Positions 40,301 to 52,300 of a DNA stretch of 64,000 nucleotides are shown here, in pieces; within the stretch, counting starts at the first letter, position 1, and each line of letters starts with the position of its first letter. Position numbers and translations under genes: made by a program. The DNA is from Prinia subflava (lineage: Eukaryota; Chordata; Aves; Passeriformes; Cisticolidae). The notes below the pieces were generated by a model. It did no database searches and was not told the DNA's origin. It saw nothing but the letters and a program-made list of their open reading frames with translations. Where the stretch lies: positions 98,107,239-98,171,238 of the forward strand of contig NC_086248.1 of assembly GCF_021018805.1 (NCBI RefSeq), in the 5' to 3' direction.

Positions 40301-43300
40301 TTTCTCCCTTATCACTCTCTCTCTGTTGGTTTTCTCCATGAGCTTGGCTTTGGTTCATGTCCCCTCATGCCATGCTGTCATCACAGCCAGTGACTGTGCT
40401 GCTTCTTGGACTACACTTGCTTGTAGCCAAGGGGCTACAAAGTGGAAAGATGAGGCTTGCCAAGCTCCAGAGAAGGCCCCAGCTGTCTCTTTGCAGGGCA
40501 GGGGCAGAGGGGTCCCCAATTCTGTTGGAGGAGAAGCAGGCTATTCCAGTCTCCTGCTGCTCCTGGTGTGTGCAGAGAAGAGTCTTTGCCCACCTAAAGA
40601 AATGCCAGGATATCCAAGGCACTGTACTGAGGGGAAATGATCAGAGGCTGGGTCTTTGCCTAGGAAGAGATGCCGTGGCATTGTTTCCAACACTGCCTGT
40701 GTGCATAAGGAGAGCCAGAAAACAAAGGTTTGCTTCCACTGGTTGGTCCACATCCACCCTTTTGGCTTCACTGGCAAAAGTTAATTGCTCCTGACTTAAA
40801 TCAGTGGCAGCAAAAGGAGGAAAGCACCAGAAACCCCAGCTGTTGCAAACCACAGAACTGTAGATACAGACCCACCGATTCTGTTTATCATCAGCTCTCT
40901 GTGCTGACTGTTGCCTTTCACTCCAGGCAGTCTGGTGACCTCGTTCCTCAAAGTCTCTGCCTTTGCTGACTCACGGCATCAGATGTGCAGAATTAGGCAC
41001 TGGAATTTCCCAAGGCTGTTGAATTCATGCAGTGTGACAGGAATGCTGCTGCTTCTCTCTGTGTCAGCTATTCACTATCCTCAGGAAAGCAAAATGGGTG
41101 CAGTTTTCTCTCACACATTATTCCTTTGCAATGTAGCAGAAGGCTCTGATTTTTTGCTGCTGGGAAAATGAGGTCAGAGTTTAAATCTGGTCCCTAAGGT
41201 GTAGAGGAAGTTTCATTTTATTACCCTTCTCTTCACTGAATATCACGATTGTGTAAAGTTGTGGCTGAGTTTGGTTTTCTTTCCTCTTTACAGATCCCCT
41301 ACAAGAATGGCTGGAAACATATAATCAGGATCTGGAATCCATGGGGCCATGGGGAATGGAAGGGGCCCTGGAGTGATGAGTAGGGTCTTAAAGTTTTAAT
41401 GTCATAGGGAATCAATCTTTTATAAGAACCTCTGCCCCACACCCACTTTAACAAAACAGATGTTTCCAAATCAGTTATTTATAAGCATTTTTTCCATCTG
41501 CGTAGCAACTGCTCACAGAAATCCGTTCCAGGGAAAACTGATGCAGCCTAGCTAGGCTCAGGTGTTCCTTCATGTCAGTGTGTATGCATTTTTACCCAGT
41601 GCATATTTCTACATAAGTCACGGATGAAGGAGTTCTTATTTCCTGGAGTAACCTCTGACCATGTCCTTAGGTGCTGGCTGGCTGCTTCTGTTGAATTCTC
41701 CTGCAGCAGTCACACAACCACCTTCCTTCTCTCTCTTCTGCTCCCATGAGTCTGACTCTGGGAAGAGGATGATTAGACAAGTCCTTGGAGCAGGGCACCA
41801 TTGAACACAGAGAGACAAAAATGGTCCTTGGTTATTCCAAAGGCAAAGTGCCAGGGAATGGCTTGAACTAATATTTTGGATCCTTCACGCAGCTTTGGGG
41901 ATGCAAGGACCAGTTTTCTGCCTGTGTGGGAATGATATAGACTGCAACAGTGTTTTGCAACTAAATAGGTCTTTGTTTTCCTTTTGGAATTGCCTCAGTG
42001 TTTCCATGATTAGAGAGATGTTCTGGGGCCACTCTTAGGTTATTTAGTAGTGTCCCACCCCTCCCTGTTGCCAGGACCACACACGAGCACTCTGCTGAGA
42101 AAAGTCAGGCCTGGAGTGTTGCATCTGGAAGGGTTGGTGGGTTGTGTAGAGGTGTCTAAGGCCAGGATAACAGCTCTCTGCTCAGGCAGCTTCCTCCCAT
42201 CCTTTTGGAAGGGTGAACTACAATCCTAAGTGTAATTGAAATGTCAGTAGCCCGTTCACAGGTAAGCTGCACAGATCAATAAATTATTGATTCATGTGCT
42301 GTTTATTTATCTTAAACTCTGCAGAAAGTACAGTTATCACTTAATTATAAACATGCTGCATGGAAACAACACATTTGACTGGGTAATTTGCTCTGTACGT
42401 GTCAGAGTAATCTCCAGTGCTTCAGAGTGCTGTGGCTTGGTGCCTCACTGACCTCTCCAGCACGGGGACAGGTGGCCAGGACAGCGGGGAGGATTCCCCA
42501 CCCCAGGGTGGGCAGCTCAGGCACAGCAAGGGCACAGAGTTATATTTGCTGGCCTTGGCTATGAAGATATCACACAGTCCTGTTTCCAATGCACAGTTTG
42601 TTCACCCCTCCTGATCCCTCATCACCGACAGGCTGGTTGGAGGAATAGGCCAAAGATGAAAAATTGTGCCTCACATCTTGTTGATTTGTTCTTTTTTGCA
42701 GCTCTCCTCAATGGGACCGTGTTGATCCTGAATATAGAGAAGCTCTCCTCAGAAATAAGGATGATGGAGAATTCTGGTATTTTCCTATTGATCCTTTGTC
42801 TACTGGGTTTTTTATTTGCCTTCATTATGAAAAAAGTAATTTTGGCAGTTCTCTGTTCTTGGTGGTAGCTCAAGGCACCCTGTGTTAGCTATGTGCAAAC
42901 AGAAAATTGGAGATTGTCCTGCCTCTATGGCTTCAGAGGAAACAAGACCTGAAAAAATGAAGTTGGCCAAGATTAAGTGACAGGCTGATGAAAAAAATGA
43001 AAAGTGAGAGAAGTAAAAATCCAGCCCTCTGAGGCCTGGTCATTTGGTCACCTGCCTCTCCTCATAAAGCGTGTGGTTTGAACCTTGGACTGACAGGTCC
43101 TCGAAGGGGACAGCTGGCTTAGCAGGTCACTGAGCTTGTGCACTTGACTGCTCTGCAGGAGCTTGTGGTTTTTCACTGCCTCTGATTGCTATCAGATATG
43201 GCTTAGCCATGTGTGGGCTGTCCCTTAGAAAAAATGATTATTCAGAAAGTGCACACAGGCCCTGTGGGGCTCTGAGGAAAGCAGGGCAACAGCAGGTGGG

Positions 43301-46300
43301 TCTGAAATGCATACCTGAGGCTTGAGTGAAGCATGAGCATGGGACAGAACACTGTGGAGCTACAAAGGCAAGGGACAGTGGCAGAGTTGTGCTGGAGATG
43401 GCAGGGCTCCAGCATGATACCCCTGAACATGCCCTGTGGTTTACCTTGGGGCAGTAGGGGCAGTTAGGGCAGCCCAAAATGCATTGAGAGCTGAGCTCTC
43501 AATGGTAGCAACCAGCAGAGCTGCAGGTGCCTGCAGTGCTCTTAACAGCACCTTTTTAATGACCTGGGGTCAATGTGGATGCCTAATTGGTGTCTTCACA
43601 GAATCACAGAGTGGGTCAGGTTGGAAGGTCCCACATGGGTCATCTGTTCCAACCTCCTGCTCCAGCAGGGTCATCCCAGAGCACACATGGCACAGGATTG
43701 TGATAAGATGGTTGTGGAATACTCCAGTGAGGGTCACTTCACAACCTGTCTGGGAAACATGTTCCAGTGTGTGGTCAGTTGTGCAGTAAAGAAATTCTTC
43801 CTCATCCTCAGGTGGAACTTCCTGCATATCAATTTCTGCCCATTGCCTCTTGTCCTATTGACTGGCACCACTTCAGAAGAGCCTGGTCCATCCTCTTCAC
43901 ACCCTCCCTTCAGATACTGACGTTGATGAGGTTCCCTCTCAAGGCAGAGCAGCCCCAGCTCCCTCAGCCTTTCCTCAGAGGGGAGAAGCTCCAGTCCCTT
44001 GATCACCTTCACAGCCCTCCACCGGGCCTGCTCCAGCAGCTCCGTGTCTCTCTTGTACTGAGGAGCCCAGAACTGGACACAGCATTCCAGATGTGCCTCA
44101 CCAGGGCTGAGCAGAGGGCTAGGACTCCCTTCCTTACCTGTTGGCAATTTTCTTCTGTCTTAAACTGAGTGATGAGATTTTCCTCCTTCTCTGCAGGATG
44201 TCTTGTAAGAACTTCCAGGAGCAGTTTTCATGGCTGTATATATGTAACAGCACCCCAACTTTTCTGGACTTTGGAGATGAGAACTTCACAATGTGGTTCC
44301 TGAGCAGCTACACCAACCTGTGGAGCCCGGGCCTCCCCACAAGGAGGAACCGCTATTCCTCAGGTGATGGATGCTCTCTGCAGTCACCTGGGCATCTCCT
44401 CCTCTCCACTGATGCTTACAGGGAGACATTCACTCTGAGCACTGAATTGCAGAAGTATTGATCGCCAGTTGTTAATGCCTGCCTTTTCCCATTACAGCAC
44501 TTATCAGCTAAACAGGCAGAAACAAAGCAACAGCGCTGGCTGCTGAGTTAAAACAGGAGACTTGTGATTTAGGAACCCTGGACTCTTTAAGTCACAATGA
44601 GCTTGTGTGTCTTCTTTGAGCCAGTTGCAGTAGGTGTTACTGGGGACCTCATCAAAAAGTCTGGCCTGGCAAATATGCTGTTGATTTTACAGAGCAAAAA
44701 GTACTCTGAAATTAAATGGATATGGAATGAAAAAAATGTGCTACAAAGCTCTGTTTTTTAAGGTATAAAGATCTTTGGGCTGATAAGACCAGTGGTTTTA
44801 CTGCCTGTGCAAGAACTCTTCTGGTATTGTAAGCTCCAATCAGTAGTAGTATATTTTTACATTTTTATCTTATCTTATCTCACTTTTTTTTACAGCTGCA
44901 TCAGTGTTTGGGCTTTGTGTTTTTAATCTAGGATGGTAGTATCTGATCAGTGAAGAGGCTTCTTTTTTTCTCAAATGATGATCCTTGAGGGAGCAGCAAA
45001 CAGCTTTTAGTTTACAGATTTCAGGCTCCTGCTCCTAACCTGATCACCAGGCCTCAAGGTGTGATAACAAAGCAGTGCCTGAGCTGCTGCACACCACAGT
45101 CATTGGGACTGAGCAGGGACATGCAGGGGCTGAACTGAGAGTGTGAGGGCAGAGCCGTTTTCCTTGGAGCTGTGTTTTCCAACAGCCCTCTAGTAAAGTC
45201 CCTGTCCAAGCACAATCATTCTAATTTGCAACTTTCAAGGCCACCTGACACAGGGAATTGGCTTAAATTCTGCTCTGCTGCCATCTCAGTCCTTTTCTCC
45301 AGTTTGGGCACTTCATTGCTTTTGTTTTAATCAGGAATGCTTCCTGTTAACCAAAGCCTTGGCCAATGAGCAGCTGTTTCCCTCTGGTGCTTGACATTCT
45401 GTCTGTCCATCACAAACATTAACAGGAGGGAAGGAGAGGATAGCTTTGCACCCTTTTGTCCTTTTCTATGTGTTTATCATCTCAAAGCTACAGTTCAGCT
45501 CAGCCTCTGGGTCAGGTGCCTGATTAAGAGCCTCTGCTTTTCTGCTGCTGGGAACGTGTGCCATGTAGGTGAAGCAGATGTACGGGGCTTGAGAAATCCA
45601 CACGACTTCCATGACTTTGCCAGAGATTTCTAAAATGATAAATGTGCAATTAGTTTACCTCCAGATGCCTCAACTTCTAGTGCTAGCATGGAGGCTACAG
45701 TGCTCTGTTGTATTGAAAGGATCTTGGAGCAGTGACTGCCTGTTCCTCTGGGCCCACACAGGCAAGATCTTACACAATAGGCTACTGCTGGAACATCTCT
45801 GTGCCTACTGTTAACCTATTGGCACTTTCTCAGCAGGTGCAGCTTCAACAAAACCTCAGTATTTTTTCAAAGTGCTAGATCACGACCCCAAAACCTATAA
45901 TGTAGCAATTTCACTCATGCAAAAACATGCTGAGCACGTGCACGATGCAAAGAACCTGAAGATTGGCTTTTTCATCACCACGGTAAGTACAATCAGATAT
46001 CATGTAGGCACTGTTGTTCCTCTGTGTGATTTATTTTACCTGTATGTGGGAATGAAAGACTGAACTGCCTGTTGGTCTGTTAAAAAGTCAGTATGTGGTG
46101 TGAATTTCTGGGTGCCTTCTATTGTAGAAACTCAGGGTAAAAATAGAGTTAAACTGGCTTCGTTTCCTTTAGTCATGTCTTAAGGAACCAAGGTGGCACT
46201 TTTAGTTCCGTAGCATCCCAGAATAGCCCTGGGAATCTCAGGGAGTCCCTGGGTTAGAAGATGTGCCAGGGCAACATCCTCTGTACCAGCAGTACTGGTG

Positions 46301-49300
46301 ACATGCCATGCTGGTTGGGCACAAGGCATGACAGCCAGCACTAGCCACAGCCGTCGGGCAGCACTCCAGGTATGGAAGGGAAGCAGATGGTCTCTCATTT
46401 CCCTAAGTGGGCCTGTCTTACCCATACTCCTGTTTTCTATCTGAAAAGCCACGTAGAAACATTTACAAAACACATGAGAGCCCTTGCATGACACCAGTGT
46501 AGAGGAAATCCACTCAGATACCTGGGACTTCCACTACAATTTCACTGGTTTTTTTTCTTGGTGACTGTCCAGGGAGATGCCTTTTCAAGCTGTTCTCAGG
46601 GCATTACCAGGCTTTCTGAAAGCACAGTTGCTAGTGTGGATGGATGCTAACCTTTCCCAAAGTATGTTTGTTGTTGGCTGATGACTGTGGGAGGCTATTG
46701 CTCTAAACCCAAAGACTAAAAAGAAAGCAGGCATTGCTATAACCCTAACTTCTCCTCATTCTCCTCATTACTGGAGAGGTTTGCCCTAGTCCCAGTCTTT
46801 AAATAATTGATGCCATAAGTTTAACAGCTCCTCATAAAGGAAGAGCATAGCTTTGTAGCTCATAAAAAAAGTGTGTCTGAGAAATAAAAGATGTCATTAA
46901 AAGGGCATCCCTCCAGGAAGTGGAGCTCACTATCCCTGTGGGAGGATATCCTCTGTGCTGTGCAGGTATCAAGCCTACAAGACTCCATCAGGCCACTCAG
47001 AAAAACTGGTGCTCCTGGTAAATGAGGAATTGCTCCTTCCAGCATCCCCAAAAGTCACTAGACATGGAGGTCTCTGTGTGCTCTTGCACAATGCACGTCC
47101 ACCTTGATTTAGTTACCATTAGTTACCCATTTTTAGCAGAAGTGACTTTCACTGGGAGGTGATGATATAGGTCTTGGTTCCCTCGAAAAAGGGTCATTTA
47201 ATCAGGAAGCAGACTAGGAGACAGATTTTCTCTATTCTTGCTTTATATTTAAAATTTTTCTTCCCCTCCAGTTGATGCTTAGGTGTGTTTTCTCTCTCTT
47301 GGTATGAGACGGATCAAGGATGGATGAACCTCAATCAGTTTGTCAAGCCTGCATGACATGGCCTCTGTGGGCTGTCAGCCCAGGCTCCCCCTTGGGCTCA
47401 GGTCACTTGGGTTTTTGACCTTATGAGGGACCTCCTACACAGGAGCTGAAGGACCAGAACAGAGCATTACTGGAGGCATCAGGATTGCTGTGGAGCACCT
47501 GGGCAGTGAGGGCAAGGGAGCAGCTATGCTGCTGTGTCACACCTTAGCTTTTATTAGTATAATTATATTGGTGCATTCACAGAGAAGATTATACAGAAAA
47601 CGTTCCCTCATAGACACACACTGAGCATTTTAATATGAGGGCTGCTCTACCAGCTCCTCACAGCCAGCCTGGTGCCCTGTCCTGGCAACAGCAAAAGCCA
47701 AGTCCAGGAGCTAAAACCAGAGTGGATGTGAGTGTCATTCTGTCAGTTTATTTCCCAGTGTTCAGCCTCAGTGCTTGAGGGCACTCAGAGCATCTTTGGG
47801 TAAAAGTTTACAAGGGGTTTCTTTGCACAAGGAGAGTGCAGATGGCAAGGTTCATGTGGCTTCACTCTTCCTCCCTGATCTGCTTTCTGTGCCATGGTTA
47901 ATTAGCAGCATCATCCGTTGTTCGGTACCTTTTGAGATGTATCAAATTGTTGCTGTGAAGTAAAGGGAGTATTATCCCTTGGCAGGATGAGAGGAGATTG
48001 CAGTGCAGGCAAGGATGCAAACCAGAATGGACGGATCTGATAGCTCTAGGAAGCCTTTGATTAAATATAGACTTGGAACACTAATACATGGCTGTGAGGG
48101 AAGTTTAATGTTGTGTGATAGAGCTGAGAAATGTACAGAGGCTGATTCTTATCTCACACCAGTTTTGATTCCATTGAGATATTAATCTGCTTCTGCTTTT
48201 TACCAGAAGGAATGCGGAATAAAGCTCAAAAGTGAGGGGAAGAAGTATTACACCATTTATTTCTTTGCAGCACTGCCCATTTCTATCTGCTCAAGATCTG
48301 ACCCATAATACTTGGCAGTCTGTGTACCTCCCAGCCGTCTGTAACAGTAGTCATCCTATTTTTTTTGCCCTTCCAAAATAGCAGTTTTATGTTATTGTCT
48401 CCCAAAGGCATGGCTCATAAATAACTCTGCCACGCTGTATAACCATTCTAAATGGAATTTATACACGCTGATGTATTTTGGGGAATATGTTAAGGAAGGG
48501 TTTTTTATTATGCTATCTTTACATGTCATCATAGTAATAGCTGTTGCATTATATTTGTTTCATCTCAGCAAAAAAATACTTGAATAACAGATGAAAGACC
48601 AGAGTACTCAGTTTTCTTGTGACACTTGCTGGTTTGGATTTGGATTCTTGAAGCATTGTCATCTGGGTGATATGCTGAGAGAACTCTCTGACCTCTTTGA
48701 GTCACAGAAGATCTCAGGGAATTTTTTAGTAATAGGATTCATCCTGGATTCCTTCGTGAACTCTGCTTGATGTTAATTGAAGTTCTCTTCAAATCTTCTT
48801 ACATTCCTTTTGGCTTCTGCTTCTTTCAGTTTCTCCACATTTGAGCAACTTTGATATGTCCTTGAAAAAAGTCTGTCCCTGGATAGGCTTTTCAGGCCAT
48901 GGGGGAGGCTGGGGTGTGATAGATGCAGTGTGTATTCAGAGAGGTGTGGGGATGGAAGGCTGCTGTGAGTGTGCTTTCTGATTTACTTTGGCTCCTCACA
49001 GGAAGATAGACAGCTGTATTTTTCTTTCAGGAGAACTCCAGAGTTCTGAAGCAAATCTTTATCCGGACTCGAGATGTGACCAGCTATTTTATCTTGAGCC
49101 CAGGAACCTATGCCATCGTTCCTGCTGCAACAGAGGACCAAGAATTCCAATTTCTCTTACGAATTTTCATAAAGAATCAAGACTACAATGAGTAAGATGA
49201 TTCGCACTCCTTAAAGGCCCCAGACTCGCAGTGTGCCAGGAATTAACTATTTAATGTCAAGATAACTGATGTGGCAATTTGCTTTCAGTGTATCCTTGGA

Positions 49301-52300
49301 GGGTAGGAAAGCACAGAGGAGTGTAAAGCACCTGTTGAGGGGGATCAGGTGTACAGCCAGCTGCACAAGGGTGGCCACTGCAGAGCAGGGCAGGAGCTCT
49401 TCTGCAGCCACCAAGGGTCTCAGCTTTGGTATAAATAGCCACAAAAGGGGGCAATAATTGTGAGATACATCCTCTGCCCCTGATTGTGGGGACATTTCTC
49501 TTTGCTGAAAGGAGGACTGGGAGTTTGTTTTCCCTAATTCTTAACAGCTGCTTGGTAGTTTCTTATGTTCTGCTGGCTGGATGCCAGATGGATCACATCC
49601 CATTCTGCTGGAGTGGGACCTGGAGAAGCCAAGAGCAATGAAAGGCCTTGATCCTCTCACTCAGCCACCTCATAGACAGGCAGGGCTCCCTGTAGGCATG
49701 AGAGCAGCCTTGAAGATAAGTTTAGTGGAAAAATGGAATCTGAGTTTGTGCAAAGGCAGCTAGTACCGCACACACATAACCACATGAATATTTGGGTGTG
49801 GTTTACTCCAGGTAAGCAAGCTTTGAGTCCCAGCATTCAGCCTCACCAAATGACCTGCAAGCGTCACCTGTGCAGTGCCTTTCCTTCAGCACGCTTTAGG
49901 GTGGATGTGATTGCAGCTCTTACCTCACTGGCCCGTATCTTTATGGTGAGATTGCCTTCCAGGCTTTGGCCCCTGGCAAAAATAGCCCAGAACGAACTGA
50001 GGCAACTCCTGAGTTATGGAAAGCAAACACAAGGAGTCCGTGCTGTGGGCTGGACTGCCTTCAGCAGGGTGAGTCATGTGTGAGACAGCTCAGCCTTGGC
50101 AGTGAGCTTTTCAGGAGAGCCTCTGACCCTCACAGACCTTCCTGAGCTAGACCAAGTGTGGAGATGACCTTCCAGTGTGTCTTTTCAGCACTTACCTCCA
50201 CAGATGTTATAAAAATAGAACCTGGCTTGTCTAATTTATCCACTGAAAGCAAAACTCAAGTACTGAATGTGGCTGCTAAGTGTATCTCAGAAATGGTGAC
50301 CCTGGCCCAGTTTCAGGCAGTCTGCAGACATTTAGATGTTGTCTTTTAATAGCCTGGATGCTGTTTTTATTCCTGGCTGTTAAGCTGGGCAGAGAAAGGA
50401 GGTGAAAAATTTCTGTGGCTCAAGGCAGGGCAGCCTGGTATCCTGGTGGTGAGGCTAGCCCTGGCATGCTCAGGGTGAGACAAGCTACCCTTCCTCTGCT
50501 GCTGGTGCCAGCAGAGCTGGCCTGGGGAAGGCAGTGGCCCTGGAGCAGCTGGAGACTCAGACCTGTCTGTTCCTGTTTGTACAGAGAGCCAGGACTGGTG
50601 CAGCAGCCTTGTCTGAGCTGGGCCAGGCTGGGCCGTGGGTGCTGGGCATCCTGTGGGGCTGTGGGCTGGGTGAGTGCTGCTGGTGGTGCCTGCCTTCCAC
50701 CACGGCTGCAAATCAATGCTCTGGAAAGGCCTCTTCACTGCCAGTTTGATTCTTGTAACTCTTTTCTAGGAACTCAAACTCCCCGACCAGCCCAATGCTG
50801 CCAATGGTAAGAGTCTGAAAACTGGTGGTGATCATTTGGTCACCTTTACTGACTCTTCATCTGCTCTTCTCTCCCTTTACCACCCTCTACTGTCCCAGAG
50901 TTTGACTCTGGCACCCTGCAACCTTGCTGGGAGGACAGGACACCTCTCTGGAGAGATGGGGGTGACAACAAAACCCTTCCTCTTCTCTTATGTCTTTTTT
51001 CAGAGCCCGAGTTTTGAAAAAACTGGTCTTACCCAGTCCCTTTGTCAGCCTGTCCATGTGTCCTTTTCACCTCACCATCTTTAACACTTTGAAAAACCAA
51101 ATATAGGAGGGGAGGGAGCACTTGAAAGTTTCTAAATTCTTTCAATGTCTGTAAAATGGGTATATATCTGTGAGGGAGAGAGAGGGAAACTTAATTCCTG
51201 TGAGTGGGGTTGGACATGGGAACAATGTAATTTAAGTGCTTGTACCCTGTAAAGCACAGGAGTCCCTAGGAATGAAACTCAAATCAGATTTCTGCTGATT
51301 TTCATCAGGATATCTTCAGAGACAGGGACATAAGGCAAACTGCATTTTGAAACTGGCCACATCTCTAGTTCAACCCGTGTTTTTGGCTCTCTAACCCAGC
51401 AGCCATGGGTTTTTGGCTTCTTGCTGTGAGCTGTGCACATTGCCAGGGCTGGTCCAGTCGCTGCTGGTCTCACCAGCAAAACCCTGCCACTGAGAGGCTG
51501 CTATTTACAACCTCCAAAGACACAGATCTTTGAAGCCAGAGGTGTGAAGCTGCTTCTGGAGAACAGAAAACTGAGTCCTTTCCTTGTGATTCATTTTCCA
51601 GAACACAATTAAGCCCCATTAGAGGGATAGTGTAAATGGTGACTTTTTATCTCTTTCCACTGACAAGCTGTCAGTTTACCTGGCTGTTGTCCTTAGCCAA
51701 TGTTTTGACTTTGATGAATTGTGGTACCCACAGTTTCTGCTCCTGTTCAGGTATTTGGGCTTCGTATCTCACACAGAGATGAGACATTGGATCTTCGGCT
51801 TAGATTTTTTTTTCTGAAAACTTTATAGTGTTAAGGATAATTCCCCTTAGTGCCTGGTGGATCTCTTCACTGGAAGGTTGAAAAAAATCACTTAACCATT
51901 GAATTGCAATTGCTCAGGTACAGTCCAAGCTTGTCTTGGGGTTAAGAAAGTACAAGAGAAAGGAAAAGTCAACTCATGCTCTATTTTCTTGTTTACATGA
52001 ATCTTCACGTGCCATGCGCAGTGGTCCCAACCAAGGTCCACCAATAAGGATCAGGCCTTGTATCTCTATGCTCATGAACTGACTTGCTGAATTCCACCCT
52101 GGATGTGTTCTCTCATATTCCTTAGGCCCTGAACTGCTCCTTCCTGGTTGTGCTAGCTAACATCTGATATATGCTGTGATGTGCTAACATCTGAAAATAT
52201 GCTTCTTCCTTCATTGCAGCAGCAGTTGCTCACTCCTAGTCCACTTTATTTTGGGGGTGTGAAAACTGCAGCCTGTGCTGTACATTCCCTGCCCCTCAAA

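Noticed and set aside
43734..44147. Minus-strand 137-codon frame as a host gene
   Set aside because: Its motifs are those of the CR1 ORF2 C-terminus. It is a truncated LINE remnant, listed as a mobile element.
48271..48321. Possible 51-nt exon in intron 10 (good acceptor TTTCTTTGCAG, phase 0, peptide [17 protein letters not shown])
   Set aside because: The donor GTGTAC is poor and the peptide does not resemble the calpain domain III block that seems to be missing.
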